NCBI GenBank assembly: GCA_900555195.1
Contig: USKC01000019.1
Location: forward strand, 1-19,431
Direction of reading: 5' to 3'
From: an uncultured Lachnospiraceae bacterium
GTDB lineage: Bacteria > Bacillota > Clostridia > Lachnospirales > Lachnospiraceae
DNA: 19,431 bases
Position 1 is the first letter of the stretch, and every line of letters starts with the position of its first letter. The translations under genes were made by a program, and so were the position numbers. Below the pieces are notes generated by a model. It searched no databases. It saw nothing but the letters and a program-made list of their open reading frames with translations, and was not told where the DNA came from. Below, piece by piece: positions 13,581 to 19,431 of this stretch.

Positions 13581-14445
13581 AACATCAGGTATCGGCATAC
13601 CCTTAACCATGATCTATCTGGATATGGTTCGATTTGAGGAAAACAACGGACGCCGCATGCGGAGGCCCTCCGATTTCGTGAACAGAAGCGGTCTGATACA
13701 GCGATTCGCGGCAAGAAGACGAATGGAACCCAGACGCCTGCCCGCGCAGGACGAAGAGGAAGAAGCGCTTCTTTTTCTTCTGCCCTTTGGCCTTCGGAGA
13801 AAACCGGCCAGGCTTGCGGCCAGGCTGGAAGCGCTTTACGACAGATATCCGCCCCGGGGACTGTGTTGGTATGAGGAAGAAATGCGGGAAATGCTCGATC
13901 AGGCATTTTGGAGACCTGCCCTTCCGGAAGCGGCGTGGATTCACAGGCTGTGGCAGCAGGAAGCCTTCTGCCCGAACCTGATTCTGGTGCCGCCCGAACC
14001 GGAAGGAGTGGGGCCGGATGAGAAGATGGAGAACGGGACGCGATGGATACGGGAGGTGCTGCAGAACGGTTACGAACGGTTGAATGGCCTGCTGGTGCTG
14101 GATGGAGCCCTTGCCGGGAGCGCTGCCAGCATTTCGCTCATGGATCGGCACTCCTATTATCAGGAAATCTATGAAGATACGGGCCTGCCTGCTGTTTGCG
14201 CGGGCAGCCTGGCTAGAATGGGCTGGCAGGCAAGGCGGGGAAGGACGGTCTGCCTGGATGCGAGATGCGGCTTGCGCATTCCGCACCGGGAACTCCCGGA
14301 AGGGACGCTGTACCTGGATATGACGTCAGAGGAAGAGAAGAGGCGGCTTCTTGCGGCAAAACGGAAGGATATTTGTTACCGAAGCGCCTTGAATTGCCTT
14401 GACACTTATGTGAGAAAAAGGTATAATACGAACCGTTGTAAATGA
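13573..14445 (+). CDS. Uncharacterised protein between dus and greA
   Basis: A soluble protein of up to 290 aa that I do not recognise. It has no signal peptide, membrane helix or obvious catalytic motif. The N-terminal part is very basic and Arg-rich (about 25-60). The middle has aromatic and acidic helices (CWYEEEMREMLDQAFWRP). A hydrophobic strand (NGLLVLDGALAGSAASISLM) precedes a segment (VCLDARCGLRIP, then TLYLDMTSEEEKRRLLAAKRKD) that looks like alternating strand and helix, as in an alpha/beta fold. The start is uncertain: GTG 13573 overlaps the dus stop and suggests coupling but has no good binding site. ATG 13609 and ATG 13624 are alternatives. Its last codons contain the greA promoter. 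Coding is supported by length and by composition like its neighbours. Confidence 0.75.
   Translation: MNETSGIGIPLTMIYLDMVRFEENNGRRMRRPSDFVNRSGLIQRFAARRRMEPRRLPAQDEEEEALLFLLPFGLRRKPARLAARLEALYDRYPPRGLCWYEEEMREMLDQAFWRPALPEAAWIHRLWQQEAFCPNLILVPPEPEGVGPDEKMENGTRWIREVLQNGYERLNGLLVLDGALAGSAASISLMDRHSYYQEIYEDTGLPAVCAGSLARMGWQARRGRTVCLDARCGLRIPHRELPEGTLYLDMTSEEEKRRLLAAKRKDICYRSALNCLDTYVRKRYNTNRCK
14399..14427 (+). promoter_or_regulatory. Perfect-consensus SigA promoter of greA
   Basis: TTGACA (14399-14404), a spacer of exactly 17 nt and TATAAT (14422-14427): both hexamers match consensus. It lies inside the last codons of the preceding gene and gives a leader of about 90 nt before greA. Confidence 0.92.
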
Positions 14446-14523
14446 GAGAAGTGTACCGTTCGCGGATGAATAAATAAAAAGAGAACCAGATGAAAAGAGA
14501 ACTGACAGGAAGGGGATAAGAAC

Positions 14524-15006
14524 ATGGAAGAAAAGAAGAATATTCTTACCTATGAGGGCCTCCGTAGATATGAAGATGAACTGCATGACCTGAAGGTGGT
14601 CAGAAGGCAGGAGGTAGCGCAGAAAATTAAGGAAGCGAGAGAACAGGGCGACCTGTCTGAGAACGCGGAATATGATGCAGCGAAGGATGAACAGCGCGAT
14701 ATCGAGGCGAGAATCGAGGAATTGGAAAAAATCTTGAAGAATGCCGAGGTCGTTGTAGAAGATGAAGTGGATCTGGAGAAGATCAATATCGGCTGCCGCG
14801 TCCGCATCCTGGATCTGGAATATAATGAAGAATTGGAATACAAGATCGTAGGTTCCACAGAGGCGGACAGCCTGAAGGGAAAGATTTCCAACGAATCCCC
14901 TGTGGGAAAAGCGCTGATCGGTGCGAAGGTCGGCGATGTTGTGAACGTGGAGACGCAGGTGGGTCAGCTGCAGTACAAGGTGCTGGAGATTCAGCGTTCC
15001 AACTGA
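14524..15006 (+). CDS. greA: Transcription elongation factor GreA
   Basis: GreA enters the secondary channel of RNA polymerase and stimulates cleavage of backtracked transcripts. The 160-aa protein has the usual length and layout. The N-terminal antiparallel coiled coil (about 10-80) carries the tip motif GDLSENAEYDAAK with the catalytic acidic residues. The C-terminal FKBP-like domain (about 85-158) has YKIVGSTEAD, then ISNESPVGKALIGAKVGDVV. An AGGAAGGGG stretch (14508-14516) precedes the ATG. It is expressed from a perfect-consensus promoter and followed by a strong terminator, so it appears to be a single-gene unit. In many relatives lysS follows greA; it does not here. Confidence 0.97.
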   Translation: MEEKKNILTYEGLRRYEDELHDLKVVRRQEVAQKIKEAREQGDLSENAEYDAAKDEQRDIEARIEELEKILKNAEVVVEDEVDLEKINIGCRVRILDLEYNEELEYKIVGSTEADSLKGKISNESPVGKALIGAKVGDVVNVETQVGQLQYKVLEIQRSN

Positions 15007-15100
15007 CGGAAGATGTGGACAACTGTACAGGATACCGATTATCCCGGCACAGAAGGGGAGCCGTTCCGGGCAGTTGCCAATTTCTGGAAAGAATCATAAA

Positions 15101-15152
15101 AGCCGTTCCGGCAAAGCATGCCGCAGTCAGCGCATGCCGGAATGGCTTTTTT
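15101..15152 (+). terminator. Terminator after greA
   Basis: AGCCGTTCCGGCA (15101-15113) pairs with TGCCGGAATGGCT (15135-15147) over 13 bp with one G-U. An inner GCATGC pair lies inside, and a T-run follows. An extra copy of GCCGTTCCGG sits just upstream (near 15059-15068). The rest of the 309-nt gap 15007-15315 is an AT-rich promoter region. Confidence 0.9.
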
Positions 15153-15236
15153 ATTTGCGCCTAGCAGAAGCTTTAAAAGAAATTATGACCAAATTCTTAA
15201 AATATTCGAAATTTTGTATATTTTTCAAAAGAGATA

Positions 15237-15266
15237 TTGCAAATTGAAAGCAAAGTAGTGTACAAT
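15237..15266 (+). promoter_or_regulatory. Probable promoter of the HTH gene
   Basis: TTGCAA (15237-15242), an 18-nt spacer and TACAAT (15261-15266) lie at the end of an AT-rich stretch (15171-15290). An alternative reading is TTGAAA (15244-15249) with a weak -10 at 15267. Confidence 0.6.
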
Positions 15267-15315
15267 TAACAATACAAAATCTAAAGGGTCACAAGGTATA
15301 ATGGAGGGATTTGAA

Positions 15316-15651
15316 ATGACCAAAGCACAGATCTTGAAGAAAGAAATTTTAAGCCAGTACAGAAGCGTAAGGCAGTTTGCATTAGAGATGCAGATCCCTT
15401 ACAGCACTCTGGTAACAGCATTGGAACGTGGGATTGACGGAATGGCTTATGGCACGGTAATTAAGATGTGCAACAAGTTAAACCTGAATCCGGTAGATTT
15501 TAGTTCTCTGGAAAGAGATACGACGATCAGCGAACAGCTGCTTGAAAATAGAGTGATGCAGTATTATGTCAAGCTGAATCAAGAAGGCCGTGATAAGATC
15601 CTTGGATTGATGGACGATTTTGTACAGATCAAGAAGTACAAAGCGAAATAA
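15316..15651 (+). CDS. Small helix-turn-helix (XRE/lambda-repressor-like) protein
   Basis: A 111-aa protein, probably a DNA-binding regulator. Residues about 16-62 form a four-helix XRE-like fold: SVRQFALEMQIPYSTLVTALERG reads as helix-turn-helix, and TVIKMCNKLNLNPVDF matches the closing helices of such repressors. The C-terminal half (about 70-111) is helical and charged and could be a dimerisation or response region. The start is ATG 15316 because GGAGGG (15303-15308) lies about 7 nt before it; the in-frame ATG at 15301 overlaps this site. It is followed 19 nt later by glf. It may regulate itself or glf, but no clear operator repeat was seen. Confidence 0.82.
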   Translation: MTKAQILKKEILSQYRSVRQFALEMQIPYSTLVTALERGIDGMAYGTVIKMCNKLNLNPVDFSSLERDTTISEQLLENRVMQYYVKLNQEGRDKILGLMDDFVQIKKYKAK

Positions 15652-15670
15652 GTGTGGGGGAGAGATTTTC

Positions 15671-16804
15671 ATGCATTATGATTATCTGATTGTAGGGACA
15701 GGCCTGTTTGGCGCGTGTTTTGCGCATGAGATGCATAAGGCCGGAAAACGGTGCCTGCTAATTGACAGAAGAGACCATATTGCCGGAAATATCTATACGA
15801 AAGAGAGTATGGGCATCCAAGTACACAAGTACGGTGCCCATATTTTTCATACATCGGATAGACAGGTATGGGATTATATCAGGCAGTTTGCAGAGTTCAA
15901 CCATTATATCAATTCGCCTGTGGCGGTCTATAAGGATGAACTCTATAATCTGCCCTTTAATATGAATACATTCAGTAAGATGTGGAATATCCGCACGCCT
16001 GCAGAGGCGAAGAAGGTCATCGCAGATCAGATCGCGCAGGAGCAGATTGCGGAGCCGTCCAATCTGGAAGAACAGGCGCTTTCCCTGGCTGGAAGGGATG
16101 TATATGAAAAGCTGATCAAGGGCTATACGGAGAAGCAGTGGGGAAGGGACTGCCGCGAACTTCCGGCATTCATCATCAAGCGGGTGCCGCTGCGCTTCAG
16201 GTATGACAACAACTATTTCAACGATCCGTATCAGGGGATTCCCATCGGCGGATATACGGCCATCGTGGAGAAAATGCTGGAAGGAAGCCAGGTACGCACC
16301 GGCATTTCCTATCGGAGTTTCCTGGAGGAGAACGCGGCTTCGGCTGAGCCTGTTACCTGGGATACCCTTCTCTATACGGGCATGATCGACGAATATTTCG
16401 GATACCGCCTGGGGGCTTTGGAATACCGCTCCCTGCGTTTTGAGGAACAGGAACTTCCGGATGAGGAGAACTACCAGGGCAATGCGGTGGTGAATTACAC
16501 CGAAAGAGAGGTTCCTTATACCCGCATCATCGAACACAAGCATTTTGAGTTCGGCACGCAGCCGGGAACTGTGATCACCCGCGAGTATCCGGCGGCCTGG
16601 AAGATGGGGGATGAACCCTACTATCCGGTGAATGATGAGAAAAATATGGCTCTGTACGAACAGTACCTCGCTCTGGCTGCCCAGGAGAAAAATGTGCTGT
16701 TTGGAGGACGTCTGGGCGGATACCGCTACTATGACATGGATAAGGTCCTGCGGGCTGCGTTGGATCTGGCGGCATCCCAGCTGTCGGGCGCGGAAGCACT
16801 CTGA
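15671..16804 (+). CDS. glf: UDP-galactopyranose mutase
   Basis: A FAD-dependent enzyme that interconverts UDP-galactopyranose and UDP-galactofuranose, the donor for galactofuranose in surface glycans. The 377-aa length matches bacterial enzymes. The N-terminus has the dinucleotide motif GTGLFG (9-14) and the family pattern LLIDRRDHIAGN. Further marks are YGAHIFHT, LPFNMNTF, EKQWGRD, PLRFRYDNNYFND and the C-terminal FGGRLGGYRYYDMD, which closes the FAD site. GGGGAG (15657-15662) is 8 nt before the ATG. The gene sits alone beside a small HTH gene; no glycosyltransferase or polysaccharide cluster is present here, so the galactofuranose acceptor cannot be inferred. Confidence 0.96.
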   Translation: MHYDYLIVGTGLFGACFAHEMHKAGKRCLLIDRRDHIAGNIYTKESMGIQVHKYGAHIFHTSDRQVWDYIRQFAEFNHYINSPVAVYKDELYNLPFNMNTFSKMWNIRTPAEAKKVIADQIAQEQIAEPSNLEEQALSLAGRDVYEKLIKGYTEKQWGRDCRELPAFIIKRVPLRFRYDNNYFNDPYQGIPIGGYTAIVEKMLEGSQVRTGISYRSFLEENAASAEPVTWDTLLYTGMIDEYFGYRLGALEYRSLRFEEQELPDEENYQGNAVVNYTEREVPYTRIIEHKHFEFGTQPGTVITREYPAAWKMGDEPYYPVNDEKNMALYEQYLALAAQEKNVLFGGRLGGYRYYDMDKVLRAALDLAASQLSGAEAL

Positions 16805-16840
16805 GCATACCGCCTGCAGCCGTTTCCGGTTCAAAATGAG

Positions 16841-16883
16841 GCACGGAAGAAAAAAAGGGGATTGCACTTTTTGGCTTCCGTGC
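16841..16883. promoter_or_regulatory. Inverted repeat enclosing the -35 box
   Basis: GCACGGAAG (16841-16849) and CTTCCGTGC (16875-16883) form a perfect 9-bp repeat separated by 25 nt. The -35 hexamer lies inside and the -10 starts at the next base. It could be a binding site or a glf 3' hairpin, but no T-run follows. Confidence 0.5.
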
Positions 16884-16889
16884 TATAAT
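16862..16889 (+). promoter_or_regulatory. Promoter of the carboxyltransferase gene
   Basis: TTGCAC (16862-16867), a 16-nt spacer and TATAAT (16884-16889, perfect). The transcription start is expected near 16896, leaving a leader of about 80 nt that carries two palindromes. Confidence 0.75.
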
Positions 16890-16902
16890 AAGGTTCATAT
16901 AG

Positions 16903-16942
16903 TTTGAATTTCAAATAATTATATAATCAAGAAATTTGATTA
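16903..16942. promoter_or_regulatory. FabT-like operator plus a second palindrome
   Basis: TTTGA-ATT-TCAAA (16903-16915) has the form of the FabT (MarR-family) box TTTGATTATCAAA known from fatty-acid synthesis genes of Firmicutes, differing only in the central bases. It starts 13 nt after the -10 box. A second inverted repeat, TAATCAA-5-TTGATTA (16924-16942), contains the half-site TTTGATTA (16935-16942). FabT control is inferred from motif likeness and the fatty-acid-type gene downstream. Confidence 0.55.
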
Positions 16943-16976
16943 GACAAACAAAGTGATTTTCAGGAGGACATTTTTC

Positions 16977-18626
16977 ATGAACTGGGAACAAGCGAACCGC
17001 ATTCTGGACGAGAGAAGAGACAAAGCGCTGCTTGGAGGCGGCGAAGCGAAGATAGAGAAGCAGCACAACAGCGGCAAGCTGACGGCCAGGGAACGGTTGG
17101 AGCTGTTGTTTGATAAGGGGACCTTTGTGGAAACGGACGCTTTCATCGAGTCCCGCATTAATGATTTTGACCTGGATAAGAGAAGGGTGCCCGGAGATGG
17201 CGTGGTAACAGGCTATGGTTATGTGGACGGCCGTCTGGTGTTTGCTGCAAGCGAGGACTTTACCGTAATTGGGGGAACCCTGGGAGAATATCACAGCATG
17301 AAGATCTGCCGGATCCAGGACATGGCGATGGAGATGAAGGCTCCCCTTATATGCATCAATGACAGCGGCGGAGCCAGAATCGAGGAAGGGATCAGCTCCC
17401 TCAGCGGCTATGCGGGCATGTTCCTGCGCCACACCAAGGCCAGCGGCGTCATTCCGCAGATCGCCGTGATCCTGGGGCCCTGTTCCGGAGGCGCCTGCTA
17501 TGCGCCGGCCATCTGCGACTTCATTTTTATGGTGAATGAAACCTCCAAAATGTTCATTACGGGTCCGAACGTGGTGAAAACAGTCATCAACGAGGAGACC
17601 ACCGTGGAGGAACTGGGAGGGGCCAAAGTCCATGCCACCAAGAGCGGCGTTTCCCATTTCACCTACGATTCGGAAGCGGAATGTCTGATGGGCGTGCGCA
17701 AACTGCTGAATTACCTGCCGTCCAATTATGAGCAGAAGGCGCCCATCCTGCGTCTGGAGGAAAAGAAGGCCCTGTCCCGCAGCGTCAATAAGGTGCTGGA
17801 ACATGTGGGAGGCATAGGCAGAAGGCTACACGGCAGCAAAAAGGACGGAACTTCCAGAAAACATTCCGATAATCCCTGCTCCCAGCTTGAGACAATCGTC
17901 CCGGATAATTCAAGGCGCTCCTATGACGTGAAAAAGGTGATCGACTGCATCGCGGATAAGGGAAGCTTCTACGAGGTTCAGGAAAGCTTCGCTGCCAATG
18001 TGGTGATCGGCTTTGGGCGCATGGACGGCGCATCCGTGGGATTTGTGGCGAACCAGCCCATGGTGATGGGGGGGAGCCTGGACTATCATGCGTCTGATAA
18101 AGCGGCTCGTTTCATCCGGTTCTGTGACTGCTTCGGGATTCCGCTCATCACCCTGGTGGATGTGCCGGCATTTCTGCCCGGAACCGCTCAGGAGCACAGC
18201 GGCATCATCCGCCATGGCGCCAAGATGCTTTATGCCTACTCTGAGGCCACCGTACCGAAGATCTCCGTCATCCTGCGCAAAGCCTACGGCGGCGCATATA
18301 TCGCAATGAATTCCAAGGAAATGGGCGCGGACTATGTCTATGCTTGGCCCATCGCGGAGATTGCGGTGATGGGCGCGGAAGGTGCCGTCAACATCGCCTT
18401 CAAAAGAAAAATCAAGGCGGCGCAGGATCCGGAAGCGATGCGCGCTCAGTGCATTAAAGAATATGAGGATCGGTTCCTCAATCCCTATGTGGCCGCTTCC
18501 CGCGGATATGTGGACGAAGTGATTAAGCCGGAGGAGACCAGGGAACGCCTTCTGACATCCTTACGCGCTTTCGCCGGCAAGGATGCATGTGCCCCGAAGA
18601 AAAAACACGGAAATATTCCGCTCTGA
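16977..18626 (+). CDS. Biotin-dependent acyl-CoA carboxyltransferase (PccB/MmdA type)
   Basis: Carboxyltransferase subunit moving CO2 between carboxybiotin and an acyl-CoA (propionyl/methylmalonyl- or acetyl-CoA class). The 549-aa protein has two crotonase-fold halves. The N half has KLTARERLELLFDKGTF, INDSGGARIEEGIS (oxyanion-type glycines) and GPCSGGACYAPAICDF. The C half has LVDVPAFLPGTAQEHSGIIRHGAKMLYAY, RKAYGGAYIAM, and the ending KKKHGNIPL typical of methylmalonyl-CoA decarboxylase/propionyl-CoA carboxylase beta chains. It is about 30 residues longer than usual; the excess lies in the inter-domain linker (about 262-303, basic, GRRLHGSKKDGTSRKH). AGGAGG (near 16962-16967) precedes the ATG. 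No biotin carboxylase, carrier-protein or membrane decarboxylase subunit is in the window, so carboxylase versus decarboxylase use is open. Confidence 0.9.
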   Translation: MNWEQANRILDERRDKALLGGGEAKIEKQHNSGKLTARERLELLFDKGTFVETDAFIESRINDFDLDKRRVPGDGVVTGYGYVDGRLVFAASEDFTVIGGTLGEYHSMKICRIQDMAMEMKAPLICINDSGGARIEEGISSLSGYAGMFLRHTKASGVIPQIAVILGPCSGGACYAPAICDFIFMVNETSKMFITGPNVVKTVINEETTVEELGGAKVHATKSGVSHFTYDSEAECLMGVRKLLNYLPSNYEQKAPILRLEEKKALSRSVNKVLEHVGGIGRRLHGSKKDGTSRKHSDNPCSQLETIVPDNSRRSYDVKKVIDCIADKGSFYEVQESFAANVVIGFGRMDGASVGFVANQPMVMGGSLDYHASDKAARFIRFCDCFGIPLITLVDVPAFLPGTAQEHSGIIRHGAKMLYAYSEATVPKISVILRKAYGGAYIAMNSKEMGADYVYAWPIAEIAVMGAEGAVNIAFKRKIKAAQDPEAMRAQCIKEYEDRFLNPYVAASRGYVDEVIKPEETRERLLTSLRAFAGKDACAPKKKHGNIPL

Positions 18627-18640
18627 TGGAATGAAATAGA

Positions 18641-18669
18641 TTGAAATCTTCTGATAAACGGAGTATAAA
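18641..18669 (+). promoter_or_regulatory. Possible promoter of the phosphopantetheinyl transferase gene
   Basis: TTGAAA (18641-18646), a 17-nt spacer and TATAAA (18664-18669) lie in the 105-nt gap after the carboxyltransferase. No terminator is visible in the gap, so read-through from upstream is also likely. Confidence 0.6.
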
Positions 18670-18731
18670 AAAATAGTGCCTGTCATGAAAACGATGAGAA
18701 AAGGCCGGGCATTTGGAAAGGAAGCCGTTTG

Positions 18732-19316
18732 ATGGAAAAAAACCGGATTTATATTTATATTTGTTCAGAAGCAAAGAAAAAGGCTTCCCATGTTTATTTG
18801 AGAAGAGCGGCTCTTCGTTATATAGAGACTCGCGGAGAGAAGTGTGCTGAGGGAAAAGAATGGATTCTTGAAGGTGGGGAACATGGCAAACCCTTTTTCG
18901 TGGAATATCCGCAGATTCATTTTTCCGTCAGCCACAGCGGAACCTATTGGTGCTGCGCCTTTGCGCCCAACCAGGTAGGGCTTGATATTCAGCAGATCCA
19001 GAGCGCTGAGAAATGCCCTCCTGCCCGAACGGCCCGCATTGCAGAACGTTTTTTTCACCCGTCGGAGCGTGAATATCTGTTGCATGGAGGCAGTTTTTTT
19101 CGTGTATGGGCGGCGAAAGAAAGCTATGTGAAATATACCGGGGAAGGGATCACGCAGAATTTCGCTTCCTTTGCCGTGGCCGATGCAAACGGCCTGCTTC
19201 CTGCTGTGATGGGAGCAGGCCGTGCTGCCGTTGTGCATTCTTATATTCTGCATCCGGCCTATGAACTCTGTGTCTGCTCTGCCCAGATGGAGTCTGTGCG
19301 ATTCTATTATATATAA
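18732..19316 (+). CDS. Sfp-type 4'-phosphopantetheinyl transferase
   Basis: Transfers the phosphopantetheine arm of CoA to a conserved serine of carrier proteins, activating fatty-acid, polyketide or peptide synthases. The 194-aa protein has the Sfp-type motifs in order: GKPFF (52-56), FSVSHSG (64-70), VGLDIQ (82-87, with Mg-binding Asp85), FHPSEREYL (108-116) and WAAKESYVK (126-134). The second acidic residue of the usual GIDIE motif is Gln here, a variation known elsewhere in the family. The length and WAAKES motif separate it from short AcpS enzymes. ATG 18732 follows an AAAGGAAG stretch (about 18717-18724); a TTG directly before it is not needed. No synthase or carrier gene is in view. 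Proximity to CoA-related genes is suggestive only. Confidence 0.93.
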   Translation: MEKNRIYIYICSEAKKKASHVYLRRAALRYIETRGEKCAEGKEWILEGGEHGKPFFVEYPQIHFSVSHSGTYWCCAFAPNQVGLDIQQIQSAEKCPPARTARIAERFFHPSEREYLLHGGSFFRVWAAKESYVKYTGEGITQNFASFAVADANGLLPAVMGAGRAAVVHSYILHPAYELCVCSAQMESVRFYYI

Positions 19317-19336
19317 GTAGAGACGGGGATTGTGGC

Positions 19337-19419
19337 TGCAGCGTTGTTTGACGCCCCATAGGGGCGGAGTTTAGCCGCAATGCGGGTGGACCTCCCACAT
19401 GCAAGGCTTAGAAACAGCC
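19337..19419 (-). repeat. Structured repeat element, copy 2
   Basis: On the - strand, GGCTGTTTCTAA (19419-19408) is followed after 28 nt by the module. The module has an outer stem TGCGGC (19379-19374) with GCTGCA (19342-19337), the same internal loop TAAACTC (19373-19367) opposite TCAAACAAC (19351-19343), and an inner stem CGCCCC/GGGGCG closed by TAT. Compared with copy 1, the outermost G-C pair becomes T-A and one G-C becomes G-U, so pairing is kept. The G-U pair would be an A-C mismatch on the + strand, which favours the - strand as the folding one. No long mirrored arm is visible, but the window ends 12 nt later. Confidence 0.8.
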
Positions 19420-19431
19420 AATTTTTAAAGT

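Noticed and set aside
1..19431. CRISPR arrays, tRNA or rRNA genes, prophage or transposase genes
   Set aside because: I saw no regularly spaced identical repeats, cloverleaf-like sequence, rRNA signature or mobile-element protein.

Overview
The window looks like chromosomal DNA of a Clostridia member, most likely Lachnospiraceae. The GC content appears to be just above 50%, nearly every gene has a strong GGAGG-type ribosome binding site, and the promoters are consensus SigA type. The protein repertoire and gene order also fit: dnaE-pfkA, a SpoU methyltransferase, coaX-dus-greA, and SleB/CwlJ-type wall hydrolases with SH3 repeats. The family call comes from recall of such genomes, not from a search. 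All genes lie on the + strand.

Layout. Bases 1-1613 are the 3' part of dnaE, ending right beside a gene-free stretch (1614-2295). Most of that stretch is a giant imperfect inverted repeat (arms about 250 and 239 nt, span 1616-2153) capped by a compact structured module. Then come pfkA with its own promoter and terminator; a SpoU-family RNA methyltransferase overlapping proC; and an AT-rich spacer with a consensus promoter and operator-like palindromes ahead of two paralogous SleB/CwlJ-type wall hydrolases. The second hydrolase carries two SH3-like domains. NfeD and SPFH/stomatin form a pair. argF-birA follows, then a small uncharacterised gene overlapping coaX, a dus gene overlapping an unrecognised gene, and greA. 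The greA promoter has perfect consensus hexamers and sits inside the end of the unrecognised gene. A small HTH protein is next to glf. Last come a carboxyltransferase with a FabT-like operator and an Sfp-type phosphopantetheinyl transferase.

How the genes relate. Most are housekeeping: replication, glycolysis, RNA modification, transcription fidelity, CoA, proline and arginine synthesis. Two themes stand out. One is the cell envelope: two wall hydrolases, NfeD/SPFH and UDP-galactopyranose mutase. The other is acyl metabolism: biotin ligase, CoaX, a biotin-dependent carboxyltransferase and a phosphopantetheinyl transferase, the carboxyltransferase having an operator typical of fatty-acid synthesis genes.

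The most unusual signal is non-coding. An 83-nt element with a shared 5' box (GGCTGTTTCTAA), a 28-29 nt spacer and a two-part stem with an invariant asymmetric internal loop occurs twice. One copy caps the giant hairpin (1826-1908, +) and the other lies after the last gene (19337-19419, -). The copies differ by a compensatory base-pair change and a G-U substitution, so this looks like a dispersed structured RNA or DNA element. I do not recognise it.
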